Below are positions 53,598-62,704 of a DNA stretch of 64,000 nucleotides, one piece after another (the first letter of the stretch is position 1; each line of letters opens with the position of its first letter). The position numbers were made by a program, and so were the translations under genes. The notes under the pieces were generated by a model. It was not told the DNA's origin. It worked only from the letters and a program-made list of their open reading frames with translations, and made no database searches. The DNA comes from Flavobacterium sp. 9AF (lineage in GTDB: Bacteria; Bacteroidota; Bacteroidia; Flavobacteriales; Flavobacteriaceae), in assembly GCF_902506265.1 (NCBI RefSeq), contig NZ_LR733556.1, positions 2,844,510 through 2,908,509 on the forward strand, given 5' to 3'.

Positions 53598-56128
53598 TCT
53601 GATTTATTAATTGTAATGGTGAGTTCATTACTTGTTTCATCTAAATCCATGAAAATTTGATCCCCTTCATGAATTTTTGAAGTTATAATTTCTTCTGCTA
53701 ATGCATCTTCAACATATTTTTGTATGGCTCTTTTTAAAGGTCTAGCACCAAATTGTTTGTCAAACCCTTTATCAGCGATATAATCTTTAGCTTTTTCAGA
53801 TAGTTTTAAATCATATCCTAAATCTTTGATTCTTAGATATAATTTGTCCATTTCTATATCAATAATTAAATCAATATCCTCTTTCTCTAAAGCATTAAAA
53901 ACGATTACATCATCTATACGATTTAAGAATTCAGGAGCAAATGCTTTTTTTAGCGCATTTTCAATAATACCTTTAGAGTGCTCATCAGCTTGTGATGTTT
54001 TAGCCGCTGTTCCAAATCCTACTCCTTGTCCAAAATCTTTTAGTTGACGCGCACCCACGTTAGAAGTCATAATGATTATTGTGTTTCTAAAATCAATTTT
54101 TCTTCCTAAACTATCAGTTAGGTGTCCATCATCAAGAACTTGAAGCATCATATTAAATACATCGGGATGCGCTTTTTCAATTTCATCTAGAAGCACTACA
54201 CAATATGGTTTTCTTCTGACTTTTTCAGTTAATTGACCACCTTCTTCATAACCTACATATCCTGGAGGTGCACCCACTAATCTTGAAATGGCAAATTTTT
54301 CCATATATTCACTCATATCTATACGGATTAAAGCATCTTCAGAATCAAAAAGTTCTTTTGCTAAAACTTTTGCTAATTGCGTTTTACCCACACCTGTTTG
54401 GCCTAAAAAGATAAATGAACCAATCGGTTTATTTGGATCTTTTAATCCTGCTCTATTTCTTTGAATGGCTTTGGCAATTTTTTCAACTGCATCATTTTGG
54501 CCAATTACTTTGCCTTTAATTAATTCTGGAAGCTTTGCTAATTTATTACTTTCAGTTTGTGCAATTCTATTCACAGGAATGCCTGTCATCATAGAAACCA
54601 CATCTGCCACATTGTCTTCTGTTACTGTAACTCTATTGTTCTTTGCATCTTCTTCCCATTGTTCTTGTGCAATAGCTAATTCTTTTTCAATTCGTTTTTC
54701 ATCGTCTCTTAACTTAGCAGCTTCTTCATACTTTTGTTTTTTTACAACCGTGTTTTTTAATTCTCTAACATCTTCTAATTGTTTTTCTAATTCTAGAATT
54801 TGTTTTGGAACATCAATATTCACGATATGTACTCTTGAACCTGCTTCATCCAATGCGTCAATAGCTTTGTCTGGAAGAAAGCGATCCGTCATGTAACGAT
54901 TTGTCAGTTTTACACAAGCTTCAATTGCTTCATGAGTATAAGTTACATTATGATGATCTTCATATTTCCCTTTAATATTATTAAGAATAGTAATAGTTTC
55001 TTCAACAGATGTAGGTTCCACAATTACTTTTTGAAAGCGTCTTTCTAAAGCGCCATCTTTTTCAATGTATTGGCGGTATTCATCTAAAGTGGTAGCGCCT
55101 ACACATTGAATTTCTCCTCTTGCTAAAGCGGGTTTAAACATGTTTGAAGCGTCAAGAGAACCAGTAGCTCCACCAGCTCCTACAATGGTATGAATTTCAT
55201 CAATAAAAAGAATGATATCATCATTTTTTTCAAGTTCATTCATTACTGCTTTCATTCGCTCTTCAAACTGTCCTCTATATTTGGTTCCTGCGACTAAACT
55301 GGCTAAATCAAGTGTTACGACTCTTTTATTAAATAAAATTCGAGAAACTTTTTTCTTTACAATTCGTAAAGCTAATCCTTCTGCAATGGCTGATTTACCT
55401 ACACCAGGTTCACCGATTAATAAAGGATTATTTTTCTTTCTTCTACTTAAAATTTGTGAAACCCTTTCGATTTCTTTTTCTCTTCCTACAACAGGATCAA
55501 GTTTGCCTTCTTCTGCCATTTCAGTCAAATCACGACCAAAATTATCTAGAACAGGAGTTTTAGATTTTTTATTAGTTTTATTTCCAGAGGTAGGATTGTT
55601 GAAACCACTATCTCTAGCACCATCCTCTTGCCCAGATTCATCATTGAATTCTGCTTTCGGTATGTCTTCTGAATAATCATTTTCGTTTGTTATCATAGCT
55701 GTATATTGATCTTTAATCAATTCGTAATCTAATTTTAGTTTGTTTAAAAGTTTTGTTGTTGGGTCATTTTCATTACGCAAAATACACAACAATAGATGAG
55801 CAGTGCTAATAGTATTACTATTATATAATTTAGCTTCTAAAAATGTAGTTTTTAAAGCTCTTTCTGCTTGACGAGTAAGATGAAGATTTTTTTTATCATT
55901 ATTTTGAGTAGAAACAGTACTTGCTGGACTTAATACCTCTACTTTTTTTCTTAGATAATCAAAATCAACTGCAAGATTGTTTAAAATTGTCATTGCTTTT
56001 CCTTGTCCTTCTCTAAGTAAACCAAGAATAAGATGTTCAGTGCCAATAAAATCGTGCCCTAATCGTAAAGCTTCTTCTTTACTATAAGAAATAACATCTT
56101 TAACCCTTGGTGAAAAATTATCGTCCAT
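53582..56128 (-). CDS. clpC: ATP-dependent Clp protease ATP-binding subunit ClpC
   Basis: 848 residues. Two N-terminal Clp_N repeats (about 1-150), an insertion rich in charged residues (about 155-200), AAA+ module 1 with Walker A GEPGVGKSA (about 244-252), a UVR-like coiled middle region (about 440-480), and AAA+ module 2 with GQTGVGKTQ (about 575-583). It unfolds substrates for ClpP and acts with adaptors. Single-gene unit upstream of the LytS/LytR pair. Confidence 0.95.
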   Translation of the reverse strand: MDDNFSPRVKDVISYSKEEALRLGHDFIGTEHLILGLLREGQGKAMTILNNLAVDFDYLRKKVEVLSPASTVSTQNNDKKNLHLTRQAERALKTTFLEAKLYNSNTISTAHLLLCILRNENDPTTKLLNKLKLDYELIKDQYTAMITNENDYSEDIPKAEFNDESGQEDGARDSGFNNPTSGNKTNKKSKTPVLDNFGRDLTEMAEEGKLDPVVGREKEIERVSQILSRRKKNNPLLIGEPGVGKSAIAEGLALRIVKKKVSRILFNKRVVTLDLASLVAGTKYRGQFEERMKAVMNELEKNDDIILFIDEIHTIVGAGGATGSLDASNMFKPALARGEIQCVGATTLDEYRQYIEKDGALERRFQKVIVEPTSVEETITILNNIKGKYEDHHNVTYTHEAIEACVKLTNRYMTDRFLPDKAIDALDEAGSRVHIVNIDVPKQILELEKQLEDVRELKNTVVKKQKYEEAAKLRDDEKRIEKELAIAQEQWEEDAKNNRVTVTEDNVADVVSMMTGIPVNRIAQTESNKLAKLPELIKGKVIGQNDAVEKIAKAIQRNRAGLKDPNKPIGSFIFLGQTGVGKTQLAKVLAKELFDSEDALIRIDMSEYMEKFAISRLVGAPPGYVGYEEGGQLTEKVRRKPYCVVLLDEIEKAHPDVFNMMLQVLDDGHLTDSLGRKIDFRNTIIIMTSNVGARQLKDFGQGVGFGTAAKTSQADEHSKGIIENALKKAFAPEFLNRIDDVIVFNALEKEDIDLIIDIEMDKLYLRIKDLGYDLKLSEKAKDYIADKGFDKQFGARPLKRAIQKYVEDALAEEIITSKIHEGDQIFMDLDETSNELTITINKSEKPTK

Positions 56129-56380
56129 ATGTTAGAAATTGTATTTGTAAATATACTAAGATATCAACTAATAAGCAAAAAATATGCCTTTAATAGAATG
56201 ATTAGCTAATTGACAAAAAAAAAATGACAAAAAAAAATTCTTGTCAGGTCATTTGAGATGTTTTTTTAAGAAATAATTGTTAATAAATCATTTAAATTTA
56301 TCCTTTAAAACAAGAGTAAAAATTGTAAAAAGCCGTATATTGGCGCGTTAAAGAAAAAATATAATTTTAATATAAAACTT
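56129..56380. other. clpC-gyrA divergent intergenic region
   Basis: 250 bases without a gene. It contains two tandem TGACAAAAAAAA units (56211 and 56225) followed by an inverted TTGTCA (56241-56246). A TATATTGG (56337-56344) 30 bases before gyrA is one mismatch from TAnnTTTG. No operator is assigned. Confidence 0.4.
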
Positions 56381-58915
56381 ATGTCTGAAGGAGAAAAATT
56401 AATTCCTATTAACATTGAAGATGAAATGAAATCAGCTTACATTGATTATTCAATGTCAGTTATTGTATCAAGAGCGCTTCCAGATGTTAGAGATGGTTTA
56501 AAACCTGTACATCGAAGAGTATTATTTGGTATGCATGAATTAGGAATTAGATCCAATAGTGCTTATAAAAAATCAGCAAGGATTGTTGGAGAAGTATTAG
56601 GTAAATACCACCCTCATGGAGATACATCTGTATATGACGCAATGGTGCGTATGGCTCAAGAATGGAGCTTAAGATATTTAATGGTTGATGGTCAAGGTAA
56701 CTTTGGTTCTGTTGATGGAGATAGCCCTGCAGCAATGCGTTATACAGAAGCAAGAATGCGTAAAATATCTGAGGACATGTTGGCAGATATTGAAAAAGAA
56801 ACGGTTGATTTTCAATTGAATTTCGATGATTCATTAGAAGAACCGAAGGTATTACCAACAAAAGTACCTACATTGCTTATCAACGGTGCCTCAGGAATTG
56901 CTGTTGGTATGGCAACTAATATGCCTCCTCATAATATTACAGAAGTTATTAATGGAACTTTAGCTTATATTGATAATAATGACATCGAAGTTGATGAATT
57001 AATGCAGTATGTTAAAGCACCAGATTTTCCAACAGGAGGAGTTATCTATGGGTATGAAGGTGTAAGAGAGGCGTTTAAAACAGGTAGAGGACGTATTGTA
57101 ATGCGTGCAAAAGCTAATTTTGAAGAATCAAATAATAGAGAAGCCATAATTGTTACTGAAATTCCATACCAAGTAAATAAAGCTGATATGATTAAAAAGA
57201 CAGCTGACTTGGTTAATGAAAAGAGAATAGAAGGAATTTCTGCTATCCGAGATGAATCGGATAGAAATGGAATGCGTATTGTTTATGAATTAAAAAGAGA
57301 TGCAGTACCAAACGTAGTTTTAAATACACTGTTTAAATATACTCAATTACAGTCCTCTTTTAGTGTAAATAATATTGCATTAGTTAATGGAAGGCCTGAA
57401 TTATTAAATTTAAAAGATTTAATCCATTATTTCGTTGAGCATAGGCATGAAGTGGTGGTAAGAAGAGCGCAATATGAATTAAGAAAAGCTGAGGAAAGAG
57501 CGCATATTTTAGAAGGGTTAATTATTGCTTCTGATAATATAGATGAAGTTATTGCGTTAATACGTTCATCAAAAGATGGTGAAGAAGCAAGAGAAAAATT
57601 AATTGAGCGTTTTAAATTAACCGAAATCCAAGCGCGTGCCATTGTTGAGATGCGTTTGCGTCAATTAACTGGTCTTGAACAGGACAAGTTAAGAGCGGAA
57701 TACGAAGAAATTATGAAGTTAATTAATGGTTTAAAAGAATTATTAGCAAGTAAAGACTTGAGAATGGAGCTTATCAAAACCGAATTAATTGAAATGAAAG
57801 ATAAGTATGGTGATGATAGACGTTCAGTAATTGAATATTCTGGAGGAGATGTAAGTATAGAAGATTTAATTGCTGACGAACAAGTTGTGGTTACAATTTC
57901 ACATGCGGGTTATATTAAACGTACTTCTTTAACGGAATACAAAACACAAAATAGAGGAGGAGTAGGACAAAAAAGTGCCGCTACAAGAGATCAAGATTTC
58001 TTAGAACATTTGTTTGTAGCTACAAATCATCAATATTTGATGTATTTCACGCAAAAAGGGAAATGTTATTGGATGCGTGTTTTTGAAATTCCAGAAGGGA
58101 CCAAAGCAAGTAAAGGTAGAGCAATTCAAAATCTAATTAATATTGAACCAGATGATAAAGTGAAAGCTTTCATTTGTACGCAAGATTTAAAAGATGAAGA
58201 GTACATCAACAGTCATTTTGTCATTATGGCTACTAAAAAAGGTCAGGTTAAGAAAACGCCTTTAGAGCAATATTCTAGACCGCGTCAAAATGGTATTAAT
58301 GCGATTACTATTAAAGAAGACGATGAACTATTAGAAGCAAAATTGACTACAGGAAACAGCCAAGTTTTAATAGCTGTAAAATCGGGTAAATTAGTTCGTT
58401 TTGAGGAAAGTAAAACTAGACCTATGGGAAGAACGGCTTCTGGAGTAAGAGGTATTACATTAGCCGATGAAAAAGATGAAGTTATAGGAATGGTTTCAAT
58501 TGATGAAAGTCATATCAATGATTCTCAAATTTTAGTAGTTACTGAAAATGGTTATGGTAAGCGTACCAAATTAGTAGATGATGATGGAGAAGATGTATAT
58601 AGAATTACTAATCGTGGAGGTAAAGGAGTTAAAACGCTAAATATTACTGAAAAAACAGGAGCTCTTATTGCAATAAATGCTGTAACGGATGAAGATGATT
58701 TAATGATTATTAATAAATCTGGATTAACCATCAGAATGGAAATTTCCGATTTGCGTGTGATGGGTAGAGCAACTCAAGGTGTACGATTGATAAATTTAAA
58801 AGGAAATGACTCAATAGCAGCAGTTACTAAAGTACTAAGAGAGGAGTCTGAGGAAGATTCTGAAAATTCTGGTACAGATTTTGATTCGGTAGATGATAAT
58901 GAAACAAACGAATAG
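56381..58915 (+). CDS. gyrA: DNA gyrase subunit A
   Basis: 844 residues. Active-site tyrosine Y121 ([10 protein letters not shown]). In the quinolone-resistance region the residue equivalent to E. coli Ser83 is Thr82 ([10 protein letters not shown]), with Asp86 intact; threonine is the wild-type residue in Flavobacterium. The C-terminal beta-pinwheel carries a GyrA-box-like [10 protein letters not shown], followed by an acidic tail. It cuts and rejoins DNA to introduce negative supercoils with GyrB. Confidence 0.97.
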   Translation: MSEGEKLIPINIEDEMKSAYIDYSMSVIVSRALPDVRDGLKPVHRRVLFGMHELGIRSNSAYKKSARIVGEVLGKYHPHGDTSVYDAMVRMAQEWSLRYLMVDGQGNFGSVDGDSPAAMRYTEARMRKISEDMLADIEKETVDFQLNFDDSLEEPKVLPTKVPTLLINGASGIAVGMATNMPPHNITEVINGTLAYIDNNDIEVDELMQYVKAPDFPTGGVIYGYEGVREAFKTGRGRIVMRAKANFEESNNREAIIVTEIPYQVNKADMIKKTADLVNEKRIEGISAIRDESDRNGMRIVYELKRDAVPNVVLNTLFKYTQLQSSFSVNNIALVNGRPELLNLKDLIHYFVEHRHEVVVRRAQYELRKAEERAHILEGLIIASDNIDEVIALIRSSKDGEEAREKLIERFKLTEIQARAIVEMRLRQLTGLEQDKLRAEYEEIMKLINGLKELLASKDLRMELIKTELIEMKDKYGDDRRSVIEYSGGDVSIEDLIADEQVVVTISHAGYIKRTSLTEYKTQNRGGVGQKSAATRDQDFLEHLFVATNHQYLMYFTQKGKCYWMRVFEIPEGTKASKGRAIQNLINIEPDDKVKAFICTQDLKDEEYINSHFVIMATKKGQVKKTPLEQYSRPRQNGINAITIKEDDELLEAKLTTGNSQVLIAVKSGKLVRFEESKTRPMGRTASGVRGITLADEKDEVIGMVSIDESHINDSQILVVTENGYGKRTKLVDDDGEDVYRITNRGGKGVKTLNITEKTGALIAINAVTDEDDLMIINKSGLTIRMEISDLRVMGRATQGVRLINLKGNDSIAAVTKVLREESEEDSENSGTDFDSVDDNETNE

Positions 58916-58921
58916 AAAATA

Positions 58922-58946
58922 AAAACCCAAAATAATTTTGGGTTTT
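58922..58946 (+). terminator. Terminator of gyrA
   Basis: AAAACCCAAAAT and ATTTTGGGTTTT form a stem followed by T residues, directly after the gyrA stop codon. Confidence 0.85.
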
Positions 58947-58981
58947 TTATTGAACAATAAACTATAAAAAAGATTAGAAAA

Positions 58982-60088
58982 ATGAAACAATTATTTTTGG
59001 GTGTTGCCACCCTTATTTCAATGTCTGCTTTTAGCCAAAAAGATGAATTGAAAACATTAAAAAAAATTTATAGCAAAGACGCTATTACAACCGAAGATTT
59101 ATCAAGTTATAAGGATGCATCTGATAAATTAAACAATCTCGCTTCTTCTGATGCAGACAAAGTGTATGCAAAACTATTCAAAGTAATTTACCCGGCTGTT
59201 GAATATGAAGCAAAAGGAGCAAAAGCTACATTAGAAGATAAAACAAAATTGCTAAATCCAGATTTTTTAGCAGATTATGGTAGTATTCTTGATAAGACTA
59301 TTGAATATGAACAAAAATCAGGTAAAAAGTTACTTTTAGATGATTTAATTAAAGATAAAAATGAGTTTAGAGATTTTTTATATGGTTCAGCTACAAGATT
59401 ATATCAAGAGTCTAGCTATAGAGAAGCTTCTCTAATGTTTCATAATTTATATGTTTTTGATCCTAAGAATGAAGGAATTGCTCTTAATAATTCTGCGGAA
59501 TTAGCTGTACAAGCTCAAGATTATCTTTTAGCAGAAAAATTTTTCGAAGATTTGAAAACGAGTGATTACTTAAAAAATGGTGTCGATTATTATGCAACTC
59601 CATTGACTACGGGCGAGGAAATTTTATATCCTGAAAAAGCAGAAAGAGATAGACAAGTTCAGTTAGGTGTTGCTAGTAATCCAAGAGATGTAAAAATGGC
59701 TACAAGAAAGCCTGAAGTATATAAAATGATTGCTAGATTAGCATTGCAAAATAAGGATTATGAAAAAACGAAGAAAGCTTTAGAAGAAGCGAAACCTTTA
59801 AATCCAAACGACACTGATTTAATTGAAACAGAATTTCAACTTTACTTTACGTTAGGGTATGATTATCTTAAAAATGATAATAAATTAGTAGATGAAATTA
59901 ATAAAAATGTTGGTGATACGGCTAAATATAATGAATTAATGGCGAAAAGAAAGGAAACTTTTAAATCTTCATTGTTTTATTTAGAAAAAGCTTATCAGCT
60001 AAAGCCTGAAGATGAAAACACTAAAATTTTATTGCGTTCTGCTTATGAAATCTTAGATATGAAAGATAAGGCAGCGAGTATAAAATAA
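58982..60088 (+). CDS. Periplasmic TPR-repeat protein
   Basis: 368 residues with a Sec signal (FLGVATLISMSAFSQ). The body is helical with several tetratricopeptide-like repeats (for example LYQESSYREASLMFHNLYVFDP and LALQNKDYEKTKKALEEAKPLNPND). Such repeats mediate protein contacts. It lies 66 bases after gyrA beyond a terminator. No catalytic motif. Confidence 0.8.
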   Translation: MKQLFLGVATLISMSAFSQKDELKTLKKIYSKDAITTEDLSSYKDASDKLNNLASSDADKVYAKLFKVIYPAVEYEAKGAKATLEDKTKLLNPDFLADYGSILDKTIEYEQKSGKKLLLDDLIKDKNEFRDFLYGSATRLYQESSYREASLMFHNLYVFDPKNEGIALNNSAELAVQAQDYLLAEKFFEDLKTSDYLKNGVDYYATPLTTGEEILYPEKAERDRQVQLGVASNPRDVKMATRKPEVYKMIARLALQNKDYEKTKKALEEAKPLNPNDTDLIETEFQLYFTLGYDYLKNDNKLVDEINKNVGDTAKYNELMAKRKETFKSSLFYLEKAYQLKPEDENTKILLRSAYEILDMKDKAASIK

Positions 60089-60110
60089 TTTAATCTATTT
60101 ATGTAGAAAT

Positions 60111-60144
60111 TATAAAAGAGTAGCAGATATGTTACTCTTTTATA
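60111..60144. terminator. Bidirectional terminator
   Basis: TATAAAAGAGTA (60111-60122) and TACTCTTTTATA (60133-60144) form a 12-bp stem between convergent genes. Confidence 0.85.
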
Positions 60145-61258
60145 ATTTTTTACTATACGTTCTTCTGCGCTTTTTTACTGAGGTATCAAAATTTTTCCAT
60201 AAATTATGAATGGCGTTATTTTCCTCAAGTTCGGGAGTTCTAACACAAGTGTGTATTCCTTTTGCTGTAAAAACTTTATAATATTCTTCAAAAATAATTG
60301 CAGTTATTCCTTTACTTTGATATTCAGGAGTTACACCTATTAAATAAAAAACGGCCTCTTTTGAATGTTTTCTAGCGTGTAATAAATGATAAAAACCAAA
60401 AGGAAATAATTTACCTTTCGCTTTTTTTAATGCATCACTAAAACCAGGCATTACTATAGCAAAAGCAACCATTTTATTGTCTTTATCTAGAATAAACTTA
60501 ATGTATTCAGGATTGATAAAACCTATATATTTTTTCTTAAAATATTCCTTTTGAATTGGATTAATAGCTACAAAAGACTGTAATTTGGCATAAGTTTCAT
60601 TAAACAAGTCAAACATTTCGTCTACATAAGGCATAATCTCTTTTGTCTTAGTAAAATTAATCGCTCTTAGTTGATAACGTTGTTTTACTAAGTTACTAAT
60701 TTTTTTAAAAGGAGCGGGATCGATATTAGTAAAAGAAAAACTACTTTCAATATATTCTTTTTCTTTAGTTAAACCTAATTTTTCAAAGTGGTCTTTATAA
60801 TAAGGCATATTATACCAAGTGACCATATTTCCCATTTCTTCAAACCCTTCTACTAAAACACCTACTTTGTCTAAATTTGAAAAACCAATCGGACCTTCAA
60901 CCATTTCTAAATTATGTTGTCTACCTAAATCATAAACTTTTTCAAGTAAGGCTTTAGTAACTTCTATATCGTCTATAACATCAAACCATCCAAAACGAAC
61001 TTTGCTTTTCTTTAGAATATTAACTTCATCCCAATTAATAATTGCGGCTATTTTACCAACTATTTTCCCCTCTTTATATGCCAAATAAAAATGTGCTTCG
61101 GCAGATTGAAAAGCTGGATTTTTTGTTTTATCAAATGTTTCTAATTCTTCAGAAATTATTGGTGGAATCCAATAAGGATTGTTTTTATATAATTCAAATG
61201 AAAATAAAATATATTCTTTTAAATCTTTTTTATTTTCAGCTTTTTTTATTGTAATCAT
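60140..61258 (-). CDS. GNAT-like conserved protein
   Basis: 372 residues, soluble. The N-terminal (FYLAYKEGKIVGKIAAIIN) and C-terminal (FYLIGVTPEYQSKGITAIIFEEYY) parts have the strand-turn-helix look of two GNAT-type acetyltransferase domains. QSKG is a weak form of the acetyl-CoA loop Q/RxxGxG/A. Common in Bacteroidota; substrate unknown. Its start is 1 base after the stop of the outer-membrane barrel gene, so they are coupled. Confidence 0.65.
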   Translation of the reverse strand: MITIKKAENKKDLKEYILFSFELYKNNPYWIPPIISEELETFDKTKNPAFQSAEAHFYLAYKEGKIVGKIAAIINWDEVNILKKSKVRFGWFDVIDDIEVTKALLEKVYDLGRQHNLEMVEGPIGFSNLDKVGVLVEGFEEMGNMVTWYNMPYYKDHFEKLGLTKEKEYIESSFSFTNIDPAPFKKISNLVKQRYQLRAINFTKTKEIMPYVDEMFDLFNETYAKLQSFVAINPIQKEYFKKKYIGFINPEYIKFILDKDNKMVAFAIVMPGFSDALKKAKGKLFPFGFYHLLHARKHSKEAVFYLIGVTPEYQSKGITAIIFEEYYKVFTAKGIHTCVRTPELEENNAIHNLWKNFDTSVKKRRRTYSKKL

Positions 61259-61259
61259 T

Positions 61260-62228
61260 TTATTCTATTTCGACTTCGTCTTTACGTTTTTTCTTTTCTT
61301 TTTCTGCTTTCTTTTTCATCTTCTTATCCATTTTGCTACCCTTGTCTTTCTCAATTTTTACTTCTTTATAATTGGCATCAAAACGCCAAGAAAATCCTAA
61401 ACCAGCATTAAATAAAGAAGGGCTATCTTTGATGTTTTTTCCTATAGAAGCATCAACCTGCATTTTATTATTTAACAAATAAGCTGCTCCTACTCTAAAA
61501 ATACCATCGGAATAATAATCACCATTATAACCTTGATTTTCTACAAAACCAGACCATTTTTCGTTAAAACCTCTAGTAAGAGTAATAATATAATTGATTG
61601 ATGCAAAGTCAGATGCTATTTTATCATACATAATATTGGTAACAAAAACCCATCTAGTTCCAAAATGATTTTGTGCAATAAGCATTACTTTTGGGCTTAC
61701 TGTAGTTTCTTTTACATAGCTTGGTGCATAATTAAAAGGATTGTCTGAAAAATTCAAATTAATTCCAGCATAAATACCTACAGCAGGAATAAATTGTCTC
61801 CATTTAAATCGGTGATTTGCTTTCCAACTGTATAAATTAGGTTTTTCTTCATAATTTTTAAAAGGATCATAAATTAAATATTTAGCTCCAAGTAAAGTCT
61901 TTTTTAAAGCAGAACGATTTTTACTCTCAAAAGTAGAGTTATACTTATCATTTTGGTACTGTAACTCAGCTATAAATTCTAGTTCTTCAAAAAATAATCC
62001 CCATCTTAAATCAAAATCAACTAAAAAACCGTTAGCATCATACTTTAAGGATGCATGGTCTTCATTCTGATAGTTTAATCCTGTTTCTAATTGAACAATT
62101 GATTTACCTACAGAAAATGCCATCATCGATTTTCCAGGACGATTAGAATTTATTTCATCTGTAAATTGTGCATATTGGGCTTGATATACAAACAAAATTA
62201 AGAAAACTAAAATTTTAGAATATTTCAT
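61260..62228 (-). CDS. Outer-membrane beta-barrel protein with a charged tail
   Basis: 322 residues with a Sec signal (LVFLILFVYQAQYAQ) and amphipathic strands ending in aromatic residues. It resembles the MetA-pathway of phenol degradation/transporter type of barrel (SNRPGKSMMAFSVGKSIVQLE near the start). The last 30 residues are an unusual Lys/Glu-rich tail (KKMKKKAEKEKKKRKDEVE), likely periplasmic. Operon with the GNAT-like gene. Confidence 0.75.
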   Translation of the reverse strand: MKYSKILVFLILFVYQAQYAQFTDEINSNRPGKSMMAFSVGKSIVQLETGLNYQNEDHASLKYDANGFLVDFDLRWGLFFEELEFIAELQYQNDKYNSTFESKNRSALKKTLLGAKYLIYDPFKNYEEKPNLYSWKANHRFKWRQFIPAVGIYAGINLNFSDNPFNYAPSYVKETTVSPKVMLIAQNHFGTRWVFVTNIMYDKIASDFASINYIITLTRGFNEKWSGFVENQGYNGDYYSDGIFRVGAAYLLNNKMQVDASIGKNIKDSPSLFNAGLGFSWRFDANYKEVKIEKDKGSKMDKKMKKKAEKEKKKRKDEVEIE

Positions 62229-62245
62229 GTTGCTAATATTTAGGT

Positions 62246-62253
62246 CAAAAATA
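62246..62253 (-). promoter_or_regulatory. Candidate promoter (-7 element) of the barrel gene
   Basis: Minus strand TATTTTTG, 17 bases upstream of the start codon, matches TAnnTTTG. Confidence 0.4.
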
Positions 62254-62308
62254 GTATTTTTATAATAATTTTAAGAAAGATTACTGTGCTTTTATCTACT
62301 AATAAACG

Positions 62309-62316
62309 TAAATTTG
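62309..62316 (+). promoter_or_regulatory. Candidate promoter (-7 element) of the DUF4834 gene
   Basis: TAAATTTG matches TAnnTTTG, 19 bases before the ATG at 62336. TTTT at about 62290 may serve as a weak -33 element. Confidence 0.45.
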
Positions 62317-62335
62317 AATTTTAAATTGAATTAGG

Positions 62336-62611
62336 ATGGAAACAGCAGGTTTGACAAACATTTTTAGAACGGTTGGAGCTATAGTTTTATTTTATTACTT
62401 GTTTAAATTTTTGTTCCGCATATTTGCACCAATATTGATGCGTACCGCAGTGAATAAATTGCAACAAAAAATGCAAGATCAAATGAATCAACAATTTGGG
62501 CAACAATCAAATTATAATAATCAATCTAATGCTCAAAATAACGAGCCTAAAAAAATGCCTAAAGAAAAGAATATAGTAGGTGAGTATGTAGATTTTGAAG
62601 AAATTGAGTAG
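62336..62611 (+). CDS. DUF4834 family protein
   Basis: 91 residues: one transmembrane segment (about 8-30), then a basic, Gln/Asn-rich tail (QQKMQDQMNQQFGQQ) ending NIVGEYVDFEEIE. This is the pattern of DUF4834, a small Bacteroidota membrane protein family of unknown function. Followed by a terminator. Confidence 0.85.
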   Translation: METAGLTNIFRTVGAIVLFYYLFKFLFRIFAPILMRTAVNKLQQKMQDQMNQQFGQQSNYNNQSNAQNNEPKKMPKEKNIVGEYVDFEEIE

Positions 62612-62637
62612 AATTAGAATTAACTTATATAGTTATT

Positions 62638-62662
62638 AAAGGATATTATTGCAATATCCTTT
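62638..62662 (+). terminator. Terminator after the DUF4834 gene
   Basis: AAAGGATATT (62638-62647) and AATATCCTTT (62653-62662) pair, followed by a run of T. Confidence 0.85.
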
Positions 62663-62704
62663 TTTTATTTACCTTAGCGTTTTTATTTTTGATTTTATTT
62701 ACCA

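Noticed and set aside
53826..55676. Rightward open frames inside clpC
   Set aside because: Shadows of the strongly supported clpC frame on the other strand.
56547..57642. Leftward open frames inside gyrA
   Set aside because: Shadows of gyrA; low-complexity composition, no start context.
56381..58915. Quinolone-resistance mutation in gyrA
   Set aside because: Thr at the Ser83-equivalent is the normal residue in Flavobacterium; Asp86 is unchanged.
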